43,020 nucleotides of DNA from Enteractinococcus helveticum (GCF_001657475.1 NZ_LXEY01000113.1:1-43020); one strand, 5' to 3'. Shown: positions 9,414-18,219, counted from the first letter of the stretch. Notes: generated from the letters alone by a model not told the origin. A program made the numbers and translations.

Positions 9414-10892
9414 ATGACACAGACGCAAGAGCAAACGACTCTGCTTGACGATCCACGCTGGCACAACAATATTCTGTCCGGTGCTTGGAAATCCGGCACG
9501 GGCAAAGACATCGCCATCATTGAACCAGCAACCGGTGAAACTCTCGGGACAATTGGTTCGGCAAGTCCTGACGACGTCCAAACAGCAGCTAAGAGCGCGG
9601 CGGCTGCACAGAAAGAATGGGCCAAGATGGTCCCGACACAGCGCGCTGCGATTCTGCGCAAAGCCGGTCTCTTGTTTGAACAGCACGCCGAAGAGCTGCA
9701 GTCCTGGATTATGAAAGAAACCGGGGCCATCCCGCCCAAAGCCGATCTCGAACTTCACGTGGCAGCACAGGAATGCTACGAGGCAGCAGCGCTGTGCACC
9801 GCGCCGCAGGGTGATGTGCTGACTTCGGATGAGCCACGATGGTCGTTCGCCCGTCGTCGTCCGGCAGGTGTTGTTGCCGTGATTTCGCCGTTCAACTTTC
9901 CGCTAATCCTCTCGATCCGTTCGGTTGTTCCAGCGCTGGCATTAGGCAACTCTGTGCTGTTGAAGCCGGATCCGCGCACGCCGGTCACCGGTGGTCTGAT
10001 GATCGCACGCGTCTTGGAAGAAGCTGGCCTGCCCGAGGGCGTCCTGCACTTACTACCGGGCGGTGGCGATACCGGTGCAGCCATGACCGAAGCACCTGAA
10101 GTTCGTGTGGTGTCGTTTACTGGCTCAACGGCAGCCGGCCGCAAGGTCGGTGAGGCTGCTAGCCGCAACCTGAAACGTGCACACCTGGAACTTGGTGGCA
10201 ACAACGCTCTGGTTGTGCTGCCGGGGGCTGATCTGGATGCTGCGGTTTCCGCTGGTGCATTCGGTGCATTTATGCACCAGGGCCAGATCTGCATGACCGC
10301 CGGACGCCACCTGGTCCACGAGTCACTGGTCGATGAGTACGTTGCCAAACTGGCAGAAAAGGCCAAGAACCTGCCGATCGGCGATCCCGCGACCGAGGCC
10401 GTGGCACTGGGCCCAGTCATTGATGCAGGCCAGCGCGACAATATCCACTCGATCGTTGAAAAGGCCCAGACCCAGGGCGCCAAGGTTGAAGCCGGTGGCC
10501 AGTACGAGGACCTGTTCTACTCACCAACCGTGCTATCCAATGTCTCTGTCGACAACACCGCCTGGGCAGATGAGATCTTCGGCCCGGTTGCTCCGGTCAT
10601 GTCGTTTGCCACCATTGAAGACGCCGCAGCGATCGTCAATAACTCCGAATACGGACTATCGGTCGGGATTCTCGGCGACGTCGGCACCGCCATGGATTTG
10701 GCCGATCAGATTGATTCCGGCAAGATTCACATCAACGAACAAACCGTCGGCGACGAAGCCAACGCCCCATTTGGTGGTGTCGGTGCCTCCGGTACCGGAT
10801 CGCGCTTCGGTGGGGCTCAAGCCAATATCGAAGCCTTTACTGAAACGCAGTGGCTGACCGTGCGCTCTTCGATCGCACAGTACCCGTTCTAA
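9414..10892 (+). CDS. Aldehyde dehydrogenase, benzaldehyde-type
   Basis: NAD(P)-dependent oxidation of an aldehyde to its acid. The protein is 492 aa, the normal family length. Visible elements are the cofactor segment ISPFNFPL (157-164), GSTAAGR for the nucleotide fold (237-243), the general base in HLELGGNN (Glu259) and the catalytic nucleophile in QGQICMTAGR (Cys293). The overall pattern is closest to the benzaldehyde dehydrogenase (XylC-like) branch, but the true substrate is unknown. RBS AAGGGAG lies 8-9 nt before the ATG. It is monocistronic and followed by a perfect hairpin. Confidence 0.9.
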   Translation: MTQTQEQTTLLDDPRWHNNILSGAWKSGTGKDIAIIEPATGETLGTIGSASPDDVQTAAKSAAAAQKEWAKMVPTQRAAILRKAGLLFEQHAEELQSWIMKETGAIPPKADLELHVAAQECYEAAALCTAPQGDVLTSDEPRWSFARRRPAGVVAVISPFNFPLILSIRSVVPALALGNSVLLKPDPRTPVTGGLMIARVLEEAGLPEGVLHLLPGGGDTGAAMTEAPEVRVVSFTGSTAAGRKVGEAASRNLKRAHLELGGNNALVVLPGADLDAAVSAGAFGAFMHQGQICMTAGRHLVHESLVDEYVAKLAEKAKNLPIGDPATEAVALGPVIDAGQRDNIHSIVEKAQTQGAKVEAGGQYEDLFYSPTVLSNVSVDNTAWADEIFGPVAPVMSFATIEDAAAIVNNSEYGLSVGILGDVGTAMDLADQIDSGKIHINEQTVGDEANAPFGGVGASGTGSRFGGAQANIEAFTETQWLTVRSSIAQYPF

Positions 10893-10905
10893 CTTCACGC
10901 TGCAC

Positions 10906-10935
10906 GGGTCCCGGCCATAGATATTGCCGGGACCC
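10906..10935 (+). terminator. Perfect hairpin terminator after aldehyde dehydrogenase
   Basis: Ten perfect base pairs (10906-10915 with 10926-10935), a 10-nt loop, then AGTTT. It lies 13 nt past the stop codon. Confidence 0.8.
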
Positions 10936-11107
10936 AGTTTGCCCAAGTACTTGGGCTCAGACCTATGGGTACCCTACCTATGTTGGGAAACATGAGGCCC
11001 CACGCAGTTTTCCACAGGTGGATGCTGCCGTCTGATAGGAAAGACGGCGATGTTGTACATTTGCTGGAACATGAAGTAACACTTGGGGCACAATAAGGGG
11101 TATGTAC

Positions 11108-11329
11108 ATGTCAGCTGATGTGATTGCAACGATCATCACAGCCGCAGCATTGCTAGTAACACTCAGAGGTGGATATCTTGCCGGCCTCGCGTGGTTGAGT
11201 CGACGTATGGACGCGCGGTTCGACAAGGTAGATGAGCGGATTCACGGGCTTGAGGTAGAGCTCAATGAAGTGAAGATCGTGGTGGCGCGTCTGGAGGGGC
11301 CAACTCCACGATTGATCTATCCTCGATGA
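11108..11329 (+). CDS. Small membrane-anchored coiled-coil protein
   Basis: A 73-aa protein with one N-terminal membrane helix (IATIITAAALLVTLRGGYLAGLAW) and a heptad-like C-terminal half (DARFDKVDERIHGLEVELNEVKIVVARLE) predicted to form a coiled coil. ATG 11108 is preferred over in-frame ATG 11102 because AAGGGG ends at 11100, leaving 7 nt rather than 1 nt. Its stop overlaps the next ATG (ATGA), so the two products are probably made together. Small proteins of this shape are common in actinobacteria and have no defined role that I know. Confidence 0.7.
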   Translation: MSADVIATIITAAALLVTLRGGYLAGLAWLSRRMDARFDKVDERIHGLEVELNEVKIVVARLEGPTPRLIYPR

Positions 11330-11991
11330 ATTCGACAGGCACCGGCTCCGACTGGGGCTTTGGTCGCAAGAAGAAAAGGATACGCCCAGGAGACGGCCAC
11401 CCGCTCAAACCGTTCCGCGTTTGGCACGGGCTGACAAGGTCGTTGTTTTATGCGCCGCTAGAAACCTCCGAGGGCCGTGCGAAACTCTATGCCGTCAACG
11501 TCAACTACTTTGACTGGGACGACAAAGCTGACCTCTATCTCGATGGTGTGCATACCGCCCAAGCCGATCTGCCGGCCGAATTCCCTGTTGAGGGTGGCAC
11601 AATCGAAGTTGCTGCGAGTACCTACGGGCTGAAACGAATGCACTTCGTGGACCGCACCGGTCAAGCTCGAGTGCTAAAACCTGACCCCGCCAGTGCCGAG
11701 GGCCTGCGCGCCAGCCTAGCTCAGCGAGCGCCTAGGATCAGTCGGCTGATGAGTATACTCGCCGTCGTCATTCTGCTGACACTTTTGCCATTCGGGTTGC
11801 TGCACATTGCTGAGATCATCACGCAGATAGGATTTGCCCAACAATATATCGACCCGTTTACCTCACCAATTCGATTACCAGACTGGGCGACTACACCGGC
11901 GTTGGTGCTCAGTATTTTGGCTGCCTTGGAGCGTGCCTTGACGTTGAGAAGTCACTGGCTGATTGATATGGAGACCGGCTGGTTTGACTAG
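11326..11991 (+). CDS. Hypothetical membrane protein, 221 aa
   Basis: Family not recognised. The N-terminal half (about 1-140) is cytosolic, beginning with a basic GRKKKRIRPGD stretch, then a beta-rich region with RSLFYAPLETSEGRAKLYAVNVNYFDWDDKADLYLDG. Two hydrophobic segments follow at about 143-165 (SILAVVILLTLLPFGLLHIAEII) and 190-205 (ATTPALVLSILAALERAL). It is translationally coupled to the small coiled-coil protein. The gene ends 11 nt from a convergent DUF3817 gene. No function is proposed. Confidence 0.65.
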   Translation: MNSTGTGSDWGFGRKKKRIRPGDGHPLKPFRVWHGLTRSLFYAPLETSEGRAKLYAVNVNYFDWDDKADLYLDGVHTAQADLPAEFPVEGGTIEVAASTYGLKRMHFVDRTGQARVLKPDPASAEGLRASLAQRAPRISRLMSILAVVILLTLLPFGLLHIAEIITQIGFAQQYIDPFTSPIRLPDWATTPALVLSILAALERALTLRSHWLIDMETGWFD

Positions 11992-12002
11992 CGGTTCGCC
12001 GC

Positions 12003-12464
12003 TTAGCGTTCCACGGGTGGGCCCATCAGCAATAAGGCAACATAGACCACCACGACGGCAACTAATCCGATGAGCACGCTGCGACCTGGGTGGTTGATGA
12101 CCCAGCGCAGCAGGCGGTCATGCCAGGTGTGGTCGCGAGGGTCTTCGGTTGCTGTGCGGCGCCAGTTACCCTCGAGTCGACCGGTGCGGTCTAACCAAAT
12201 ATCCACCGGTACCGTCGCGTAGGGTACGCCCGCGCTGATGATAGCAATGGCCGTTGGTCCAGCCGACCACCGCTGGTTTTTCGAGGCTAGGATCGCCGTC
12301 AATGCATAGGATAAGAACACAAACCCGTGGATCCCGCCGCCGATGGTTACCGCCACATCCCAGCCCTGGGTGGCACGCAAAATGAGACCGGCAATGAGCA
12401 GTGTCCACGAGATCACCTCCGCGATGGCAAAGAAGCGGAAGAACTTACGCGGCGTTGCGAACAT
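12003..12464 (-). CDS. DUF3817 domain integral membrane protein
   Basis: A 153-aa protein matching the DUF3817 pattern common in actinobacteria: FFRFFAIAEVISWTLLIAGLILR, then GGGIHGFVFLSYALTA and PYATVPVDIWLDRTGRL. There are about four hydrophobic helices, the last at 128-147 after a cytosolic stretch. GAGG sits 6 nt before the ATG at 12464. Function of the family is unknown. It is convergent with the preceding membrane gene pair. Confidence 0.8.
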   Translation of the reverse strand: MFATPRKFFRFFAIAEVISWTLLIAGLILRATQGWDVAVTIGGGIHGFVFLSYALTAILASKNQRWSAGPTAIAIISAGVPYATVPVDIWLDRTGRLEGNWRRTATEDPRDHTWHDRLLRWVINHPGRSVLIGLVAVVVVYVALLLMGPPVER

Positions 12465-12650
12465 TATGATCCTCGAATGAAACGGGGCAGTTTGGGTACG
12501 GCGTTTAGTGCCTCGAACACCCTAGCGGATTGACCTGAAAAAAATCCTGAGAACCACGGGCTTCAGCTACCTGCGTCCAGTAATATAGGCAACACTTCCG
12601 TACTGCAGTCGCTGCGTAGTGCACGACACGTCGCGAGATAAGGGATGCCA

Positions 12651-13217
12651 ATGACGACGACCGACTCAGCATCTTCCCGCCCCGTCTATGACGCCATGGC
12701 CCGCCGCGCATCACGTTCCAAAGTCACCGACGAAGCACCTAGTCACGAGGAGCTTGGCGAATTGGTCAGCGTGATGTCGAGTGTGCCTGATCATTCGCGA
12801 TTGCGGCCATGGCGGATCATTGAGCTGCGCGGCAAAGACCGTGAGACCCTGGGCAAAGCCTTGGCCAAGGCCAATAAGACGCCCAAGGAAAAGGGCATCT
12901 CGAAGGCCACCCGAGCGCCCCTGGTGCTGGCCGTCGTCGTCAGTCCGAAACAGAGCAAGAAGGTGCCGTACTGGGAACAGGAAACTGTGGCCGCAGGGGT
13001 CGCGCATTTCCTGAGCCTATTGTTGGCCGAAGCCGGCTGGGGCACCATGTGGCGCACCGGGCATGCCACACGCTCCAAAGCGGTTCGCAAAGCCATGAAA
13101 CTAGACAAGGACGAACAGCTGCTCGGCTGGATCTACGTGGGTGGTGTGCCCGAGCATAAGCGCAAGCATAAACCACGCAAGCCCCTGGATCTGGATCAGC
13201 ATTTAACCTCGCTGTAA
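12651..13217 (+). CDS. Nitroreductase family protein
   Basis: FMN-dependent reductase fold, 188 aa, in the length range of the family. Evidence: the N-terminal RRASRSKVTDEAPSHEELGELVSVMSSVPD, the RPWRIIELRG segment, EQETVAAGVAHFLSLLLAEAGWGTMWRTG (family helix plus the WGT..RTG motif), and the C-terminal LGWIYVGGVPEHKRK. ATG 12651 is chosen because AGGG (12641-12644) abuts the alternative ATG 12645. It is a quinone, nitro-compound or flavin reductase of unknown substrate. A hairpin follows. Confidence 0.85.
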   Translation: MTTTDSASSRPVYDAMARRASRSKVTDEAPSHEELGELVSVMSSVPDHSRLRPWRIIELRGKDRETLGKALAKANKTPKEKGISKATRAPLVLAVVVSPKQSKKVPYWEQETVAAGVAHFLSLLLAEAGWGTMWRTGHATRSKAVRKAMKLDKDEQLLGWIYVGGVPEHKRKHKPRKPLDLDQHLTSL

Positions 13218-13240
13218 CGCACACCCCGTTTCGGAAACTG

Positions 13241-13265
13241 CTCATCCCGGCCACAATGGGATGAG
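13241..13265 (+). terminator. Hairpin after nitroreductase gene
   Basis: CTCATCCC (13241-13248) pairs with GGGATGAG (13258-13265) around a 9-nt loop, 24 nt past the stop. Confidence 0.6.
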
Positions 13266-13361
13266 AGGCGTTGGCGAGCTACAGCGTAGTCCAATAGAGC
13301 GCGCAACCTCGCAAACGTCTGGTCATTCGCATCCGAACCCTATGGAATAAGGAGTCGCACC

Positions 13362-13789
13362 ATGACCAGTAATCCCTCGACCATTACCCTGCAGCAGGCC
13401 CAAACCGTTGTGGACGCATGTTTGCGCCGTGCAGCAGAGCTCGATCTGAAAATGAATGTGGCAGTCGTCGATGCCGGAGCCAATTTGAAAGCTTTTGGCC
13501 GCATGGACGACGCGTGGCTGGGCAGCATTGATATCTCGATTAAAAAGGCCCGCACCGCACGGTATTTTGATTGCCAACCGGCGATCTGTCGCCCATGGTG
13601 CAGCCGGGCGAATCGCTGTATCACCTGGAATTTTCCAACGGCGGACTCATCACGTTTCCCGGTGGCATCCCGTTGAAACTCGACGACGGCACCGTTATTG
13701 GTGCGGTTGGGGTCAGCGGTTCGACCGTCGACAACGATCAAACGGTTGCCGAGGCCGGTGTGGCAGCCTTCGAATCCACACCGAAATAG
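13362..13789 (+). pseudogene. GlcG/HbpS heme-binding family gene, frameshifted
   Basis: The N-terminal part (ITLQQAQTVVDACLRRAAELDLKMNVAVVDAGANLKAFGRMDDAWLGSIDISIKKARTARYFD) and the C-terminal part (PTGDLSPMVQPGESLYHLEFSNGG, then VGVSGSTVDNDQTVAEAG) are both clear GlcG/HbpS family sequence, but they lie in different frames. The break is at about 13569-13571, where TTTGATTGCCA stands for an expected TTTGATATGCCA, i.e. one missing A. Repairing it gives an unbroken protein of about 142 aa with YFDMPTGDL across the join. RBS AAGGAG precedes ATG 13362. It is either a very young pseudogene or a sequencing error. It sits 28 nt before the formaldehyde dehydrogenase-like gene, probably one transcript. 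Confidence 0.85.
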
Positions 13790-13817
13790 CAACACCCCGT
13801 CAGGAGTGGAATAATTC

Positions 13818-14960
13818 ATGAAAGCTGTTGTCTACAAAGGACCTTTTGAAGTCGCCGTGGAAGACGTCGACGACCCTGTCATCCAATACCCCACCGATGT
13901 GATCGTCAAAATCACTTCGACTGCGATCTGTGGCTCCGATCTGCACATGTATGAAGGCCGCACGGATGCCAAACCCGGCATTACCTTTGGCCACGAAAAC
14001 ATGGGCATTGTTGAAGAAGTCGGCTCCGGCGTCACCACCGTCAAAGTTGGTGACCGGGTGGTTATGCCATTCAATGTTGCCTGTGGTTTTTGCGATAACT
14101 GCCGAGCCGGTAACTCCGCCTTCTGTTTGACTGTGAACGAACCTGGCAAGGCCGGTGGTGCCTACGGCTATGTTGGTATGGGCCCGTATGGTGGCGGCCA
14201 AGCCGAATACCTTCGCGTGCCATTTGCCGATTACAACTGCGTGCAACTACCCCAAGGTGAAGAACACGAAAAAGACTTCGCCCTGCTGGCCGACATCTTC
14301 CCAACCGGTTACCACTCTACGGAATTGGCCGGTGTAAAACCCGGTGAAACCGTTGCGGTCTATGGTGCCGGCCCCGTTGGGCTGATGGCAGCCTACTCTG
14401 CCCAGATTAAGGGTGCCAGTCGGGTGTTTGTGGTCGATCACGTCCCAAATCGGCTGGAATTGGTCAAGGAACTGGGGGCCGAGCCCATTAACTTCGACGA
14501 CGGCGACCCTGCCCAACAGATCCGTGATGCGATCCAAGACTACGGCGTGGATCGCGGTATTGACGCCGTGGGCTACCAGGCCACCGAACCCGATGGAAAT
14601 GAACAACCAGCCATTGTGCTCAATCAACTGGTTGATACCGTGCGATCCACCGGGGGATTGGGCGTCGTCGGGCTCTATGTGCCGTCCGATCCCGGAGCAC
14701 CGGATGAGCACTCGGCCAAAGGTGAGCTGTTGTTTAGGATTGGCCGGTTCTTTGAAAAGGGCCAAACAATGGGCACCGGGCAGGCCAATGTGAAAAAATA
14801 CGCCCACCGGCTGCGCGATTTGATCATCGCCGGCCGCGCCAAACCCGGCTTCGTCGTCTCCAAGGAACTGCCGCTGGCAGATGCCCCGGACGCCTACGAG
14901 CGCTTCGATAAGCGCGAAGAGGGCTACTCCAAAGTGTTACTGCAACCAGCACGCGGCTAG
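13818..14960 (+). CDS. Zinc-dependent dehydrogenase, glutathione-independent formaldehyde type
   Basis: Medium-chain alcohol dehydrogenase, 380 aa. Catalytic zinc residues are visible as Cys38 (AICGSD) and His59-Glu60 (FGHE), and the structural zinc cysteines as Cys89, 92, 95 and 103 (CGFCDNCRAGNSAFC). The Rossmann motif is GAGPVGLMAA. The insert GKAGGAYGYVGMGPYGGGQAEYLRVPFAD and DIFPTGYHS are characteristic of the FdhA-like branch, which oxidises formaldehyde or similar aldehydes with tightly bound NAD without glutathione. The actual substrate is not certain. It lies directly downstream of the frameshifted GlcG/HbpS gene. Confidence 0.88.
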   Translation: MKAVVYKGPFEVAVEDVDDPVIQYPTDVIVKITSTAICGSDLHMYEGRTDAKPGITFGHENMGIVEEVGSGVTTVKVGDRVVMPFNVACGFCDNCRAGNSAFCLTVNEPGKAGGAYGYVGMGPYGGGQAEYLRVPFADYNCVQLPQGEEHEKDFALLADIFPTGYHSTELAGVKPGETVAVYGAGPVGLMAAYSAQIKGASRVFVVDHVPNRLELVKELGAEPINFDDGDPAQQIRDAIQDYGVDRGIDAVGYQATEPDGNEQPAIVLNQLVDTVRSTGGLGVVGLYVPSDPGAPDEHSAKGELLFRIGRFFEKGQTMGTGQANVKKYAHRLRDLIIAGRAKPGFVVSKELPLADAPDAYERFDKREEGYSKVLLQPARG

Positions 14961-14980
14961 TACCTGAACCTTCGCCTGCT

Positions 14981-15017
14981 GCTGTCGCGCTCGCCGTCAT
15001 TCGGGGGCGCGACAGCG
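14981..15017. terminator. Shared hairpin between convergent genes
   Basis: GCTGTCGCGC (14981-14990) pairs perfectly with 15008-15017 around a 17-nt loop. It lies between the ends of the dehydrogenase (14960) and the convergent MFS gene (15037), so it may serve both. Confidence 0.6.
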
Positions 15018-15036
15018 CTCTGTATTGGGGTAGCTT

Positions 15037-16464
15037 TTAAGAATTGGCCGATGTTGGATGCTGCTTTTCGGCTCGGAAGCGTGAAACCGCCAGAAAACCC
15101 AAGCCCAGCACCACCACGTGCAACACGAGCGACAAACCCATGGCTTGGGCGAACCCGGTGTGCTGGAGGCTGACCTGCATGACCGCGCCCAGTGCGGCGG
15201 CCCCGATGACTGCACCGACCTGGCGGGACGTGTTGTAGACGCCGGAGCCGGCACCCACGAGGTTTTCGGGCAGGCCGCGCATTGAGATGGCCGAGTTCGC
15301 TGACCAACACATGGCATTGGCTGCTCCTTGGAACACCAGAGGGATGAGCAGCCAACCGATGGGCACTTCTGCCGACATCAGGATGGCAAAGAGTGCCATC
15401 GACGTCATCATAGAACCAAATCCGATCTTGGAGATGCGCCCCGGTGGCAGGCGGTCGGTGAGGCGGCCGAGGATGGGGGCCATCACCACGGATACGATAG
15501 CTTGGGGCAGGATAAGCAAACCTGCCAGTTGTGCGCTGAGTCCGGCAGAAAGCTGCAGGTACAACATGATGGGCAGGTTCATCGAGTAGACCGCGAATCC
15601 CAGGGTAGATACTGAAAGTGAACCCCAGCGGAAGTTGCGGATCCGGAACAATTCCAGCGGCACCAGGGCGTCCTGATCGCGGCGTTGGGCTCGGTGTTGG
15701 AGCCAGATGAACACCATAAGCGCGATGAGTCCGAGTGCTAGGACAGCAAAGAGCCAGATTGGCCAGCCCAGTTCTGGGCCCTGTTGCAGAGTGAGCACAA
15801 TGGCAAGGACCGCGATCAAGGACAGGATGGCGCTGAGCGGATCGATGCGAGAGACTCCAGTGGGCAATTTGGGAACCCAGAGTGCAACCAACACGATCGC
15901 GAGAATGCCAAACGGGATGTAGAGGAAGAAGACCCAACGCCAGCCTAGCCCTCCGGCCAGGAAGCCACCGACCACCGGACCGAAGAGTCCAGATGAACTG
16001 GCAACAGCTGACCACACACCCATGGCAGCGCCGCGTTTGTGGAATGGGAAGATCCGGTTGATGACGCTCAGGGGCTGTGGGTTCAACAGTGAGGCCCCGA
16101 AGCCCTGGATCGCCCGGGCAAAAATGAGGAACTCAATGGTGGGCGCGAACGCGCACGCCGTCGCGGCCAGTACGAAGACCGCCATCCCGACCAGGTACAT
16201 ATTGCGTTGACCGAACCGGTCGCCGAGTCGACCAGTCACAAGCAGTGGCACCGCGAACGTCAGCAGATACACCGCCGAGACCCACACCGCCTGGTTGACT
16301 GATGCACCCAGGTCTTCAGTAATTTGGGGCAGCGCGATGGCGACCAGCGACTGGTCCATCAGCGTAATGAATAGACCTACACACAGGGCACCAAGAGCTT
16401 TCCACACGAGGGTCATGCTATTCGCGCTGGACACCGGTGGCCAATGGGACCTGTGTGTTTTCAT
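15037..16464 (-). CDS. MFS transporter, DHA2 (EmrB/QacA-like) family
   Basis: Proton-driven drug or metabolite exporter with about 14 membrane helices, 475 aa from the chosen start. Motifs: FITLMDQSLVAIALPQI in helix 1, the loop 2-3 motif GRLGDRFGQRNMYL, and motif C in GPVVGGFLAGGLGWRWVFFLYIPFG, all typical of DHA2 antiporters. Start is uncertain. ATG 16464 has a weak GGGAT; ATG 16419 (MTLVWKALGALC) would begin just before helix 1; a reading from 16560 adds a tail unlike the family. Substrate unknown. No linked regulator is evident, unless the PadR gene divergent on the other side acts here. Confidence 0.85.
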   Translation of the reverse strand: MKTHRSHWPPVSSANSMTLVWKALGALCVGLFITLMDQSLVAIALPQITEDLGASVNQAVWVSAVYLLTFAVPLLVTGRLGDRFGQRNMYLVGMAVFVLAATACAFAPTIEFLIFARAIQGFGASLLNPQPLSVINRIFPFHKRGAAMGVWSAVASSSGLFGPVVGGFLAGGLGWRWVFFLYIPFGILAIVLVALWVPKLPTGVSRIDPLSAILSLIAVLAIVLTLQQGPELGWPIWLFAVLALGLIALMVFIWLQHRAQRRDQDALVPLELFRIRNFRWGSLSVSTLGFAVYSMNLPIMLYLQLSAGLSAQLAGLLILPQAIVSVVMAPILGRLTDRLPPGRISKIGFGSMMTSMALFAILMSAEVPIGWLLIPLVFQGAANAMCWSANSAISMRGLPENLVGAGSGVYNTSRQVGAVIGAAALGAVMQVSLQHTGFAQAMGLSLVLHVVVLGLGFLAVSRFRAEKQHPTSANS

Positions 16465-16830
16465 ATCCCGGCATAATCGTAAGGGCGTTATACCTTGACC
16501 CGAACCCCAGATGTCGCACCAGGTTTTGTCCTCGGATTTCCTGTGACTGCCACACGACATCGCGGATGGGTCAGCGCTACCCTGCGCATCAGGGGCGTAT
16601 CCTGCACCAGTGATCGAGTCGTGCAGATAGTTGCCATGAAGACCAGTCAGGACATCGGAGCTGATAGGACCGGCAGGCTCAGCGGGCTTTTCAGAATCGC
16701 GGGGAGCGGCACACTATCCTTCACAACATTTTTTGTACATTGCTGCGATCAAACAGCCCTGTGACCTGGGCAGGAGCGTGAAGCATTGCGTTATCGAGCA
16801 TGGCGTACTGACAGAAACCTTATTGTGCCC
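16465..16830. other. Gene-free stretch between MFS and PadR genes
   Basis: About 370 nt without a convincing coding frame. A forward frame (16495-16764) has no recognisable composition or RBS. It presumably holds the divergent promoter of the MFS gene. No repeat or clear operator was seen apart from the PadR site listed next. Confidence 0.5.
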
Positions 16831-16868
16831 TTGATGATAGTGTGTTTGACACAGTATAGTGTTCTACA
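16831..16868 (+). promoter_or_regulatory. Promoter and 21-bp palindrome upstream of padR-type gene, apparently leaderless
   Basis: TTGATG (16831-16836), an 18-nt spacer and TATAGT (16855-16860) place the transcription start at or next to the A of ATG 16868. A palindrome centred at 16847, arms ATAGTGTGT and ACACAGTAT (16837-16857), covers the spacer and half of the -10 box; only the G/G pair (16840/16854) breaks symmetry. The position fits autorepression by the PadR protein. Confidence 0.65.
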
Positions 16869-17206
16869 TGGTTGAGGCATTCGAAACCCATCTTCAAGAA
16901 TTGCGGCGCGGCACTATCGTGCTGGCCTGTCTGCAGTTGCTGCAATCTCCAGGCTATGGCTACGGCCTGCTGCAAGAGCTCGAGGCAGCGGGTTTCGAAA
17001 CCGAAGCTAATACGTTGTATCCACTGTTGAGGCGCCTCGAAAAACAAGGGCACCTCACGAGTTACTGGAACACAGAAGAATCACGACCCCGAAAGTTCTA
17101 TCAAACCTCGGAGGCTGGGCTCAGGCTGGCAGGGGTCCTGTACCAAGAGTGGCAGAGATTGACCGAATCGATTGCCGCACTGCCCGATCAACCGCCTGGC
17201 TCGTGA
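16868..17206 (+). CDS. PadR family transcriptional regulator
   Basis: A 112-aa winged-helix repressor. The N-terminal domain reads ELRRGTIVLACLQLLQSPGYGYGLLQELEAAGFETEANTLYPLLRRLEKQGHLTSYW, with the classic Y-G-Y..L and LYPLLRRLEKQG motifs; the C-terminal helix (about 85-105) mediates dimerisation. ATG 16868 is preferred to GTG 16859 since the predicted transcript begins there. The downstream permease-prefix gene starts 11 nt after the stop, a pairing common in Gram-positives where PadR controls a membrane protein of unknown role. Ligand unknown. Confidence 0.9.
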   Translation: MVEAFETHLQELRRGTIVLACLQLLQSPGYGYGLLQELEAAGFETEANTLYPLLRRLEKQGHLTSYWNTEESRPRKFYQTSEAGLRLAGVLYQEWQRLTESIAALPDQPPGS

Positions 17207-17217
17207 GGAGCAATCCC

Positions 17218-18198
17218 ATGAAAACTTCACTTTCTGAACGCTATATCACCGCTATCATCAACGAACTACCCGCTGAAATGCACGACGACGTGCGTGCGGA
17301 ACTCGAAGCGTCTATTGCCGATGCCATCACGGCCCGCATCGAGCACGGCGAGACTCGCGAAACGGCTGAGCGTGCAGTGTTGACCGAACTGGGCGATCCC
17401 AGCATCCTGGCGGCCAGCTATGCAGATCGTCCATTACATCTGATTGGTCCCCGTTACTATCTCACGTGGTGGCGCTTACTGAAACGCCTCCTGGTGATCA
17501 TCCCACCGATCGTCTTCGTTGTCGTCGCATTCGCTCAGGTGCTGGCTGGCGGCACTATTGGCGATATTTTGGCCGAAGCCATCGTGGCAACTATCTCGAC
17601 CATTCTTCATGTGTGCTTTTGGGTCACACTGACGTTTGTCATTATCGAGCGTTCTGGAGGAGACATTGGGATTTCATGGAGCGTAGAGAATCTCCCGGAG
17701 CCACAAGAAGTTGGCCGTGGAAAAGGTGACCTCATCGCATCGTTGGTCTTCATTGGTTTGATGCTTGCTGCTCTTATCTGGGATCAAACTCGGGCGTTCA
17801 TTCGCATCGACGGCGAGTCTATTGCCGTTTTGAATCCCGAGTTATGGCCCTGGGCGATGACCGGTTTGATCGGTCTGTTGGTTCTGGAAGCTATTTTTGC
17901 GCTCGTCCTGTACGCCCGAGGTGGCTGGAATTTCATGATGGCCGCAGTCAATACCGTGCTGAGCATGGCATTTTTCAGCTGGTTCATCACCCTGTTAGTC
18001 CGGGGTGATCTGTTCAGTGCGAAGTTCATCAACCTTTGGTCAGAAAACGGTGTCCAAGGTGACAGCTTGTACACCCTGGCGGTAATATTCGGCTTTGGTG
18101 TAGCCGTTATCTCCATCTGGGACATCACCGACGGCTGGGTCAAGGCTAATCGTGCCAACCAGACAGCAGAATCCAAACGCGGTGCGCTCGCGACCTAA
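17218..18198 (+). CDS. Permease-prefix-domain membrane protein
   Basis: A 326-aa protein. The N-terminal cytosolic domain (1-75: RYITAIINELPAEMHDDVRAELEASI, ERAVLTELGDPSILAASYADRP) is the permease prefix domain typically found next to PadR regulators. About six membrane helices follow between residues 88 and 310. GAGGAG (17205-17210) lies 7 nt before ATG 17218, which rules out the longer reading from 17149. It forms an operon with the PadR gene. Function unknown; such proteins are suspected membrane-stress or transporter-regulating factors. Confidence 0.8.
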   Translation: MKTSLSERYITAIINELPAEMHDDVRAELEASIADAITARIEHGETRETAERAVLTELGDPSILAASYADRPLHLIGPRYYLTWWRLLKRLLVIIPPIVFVVVAFAQVLAGGTIGDILAEAIVATISTILHVCFWVTLTFVIIERSGGDIGISWSVENLPEPQEVGRGKGDLIASLVFIGLMLAALIWDQTRAFIRIDGESIAVLNPELWPWAMTGLIGLLVLEAIFALVLYARGGWNFMMAAVNTVLSMAFFSWFITLLVRGDLFSAKFINLWSENGVQGDSLYTLAVIFGFGVAVISIWDITDGWVKANRANQTAESKRGALAT

Positions 18199-18219
18199 CA
18201 TTGAACTCGCAGTTAAATG

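Noticed and set aside
16495..16764. Forward frame of 89 aa in the MFS-PadR gap
   Set aside because: No RBS and no recognisable domain; composition resembles random translation.
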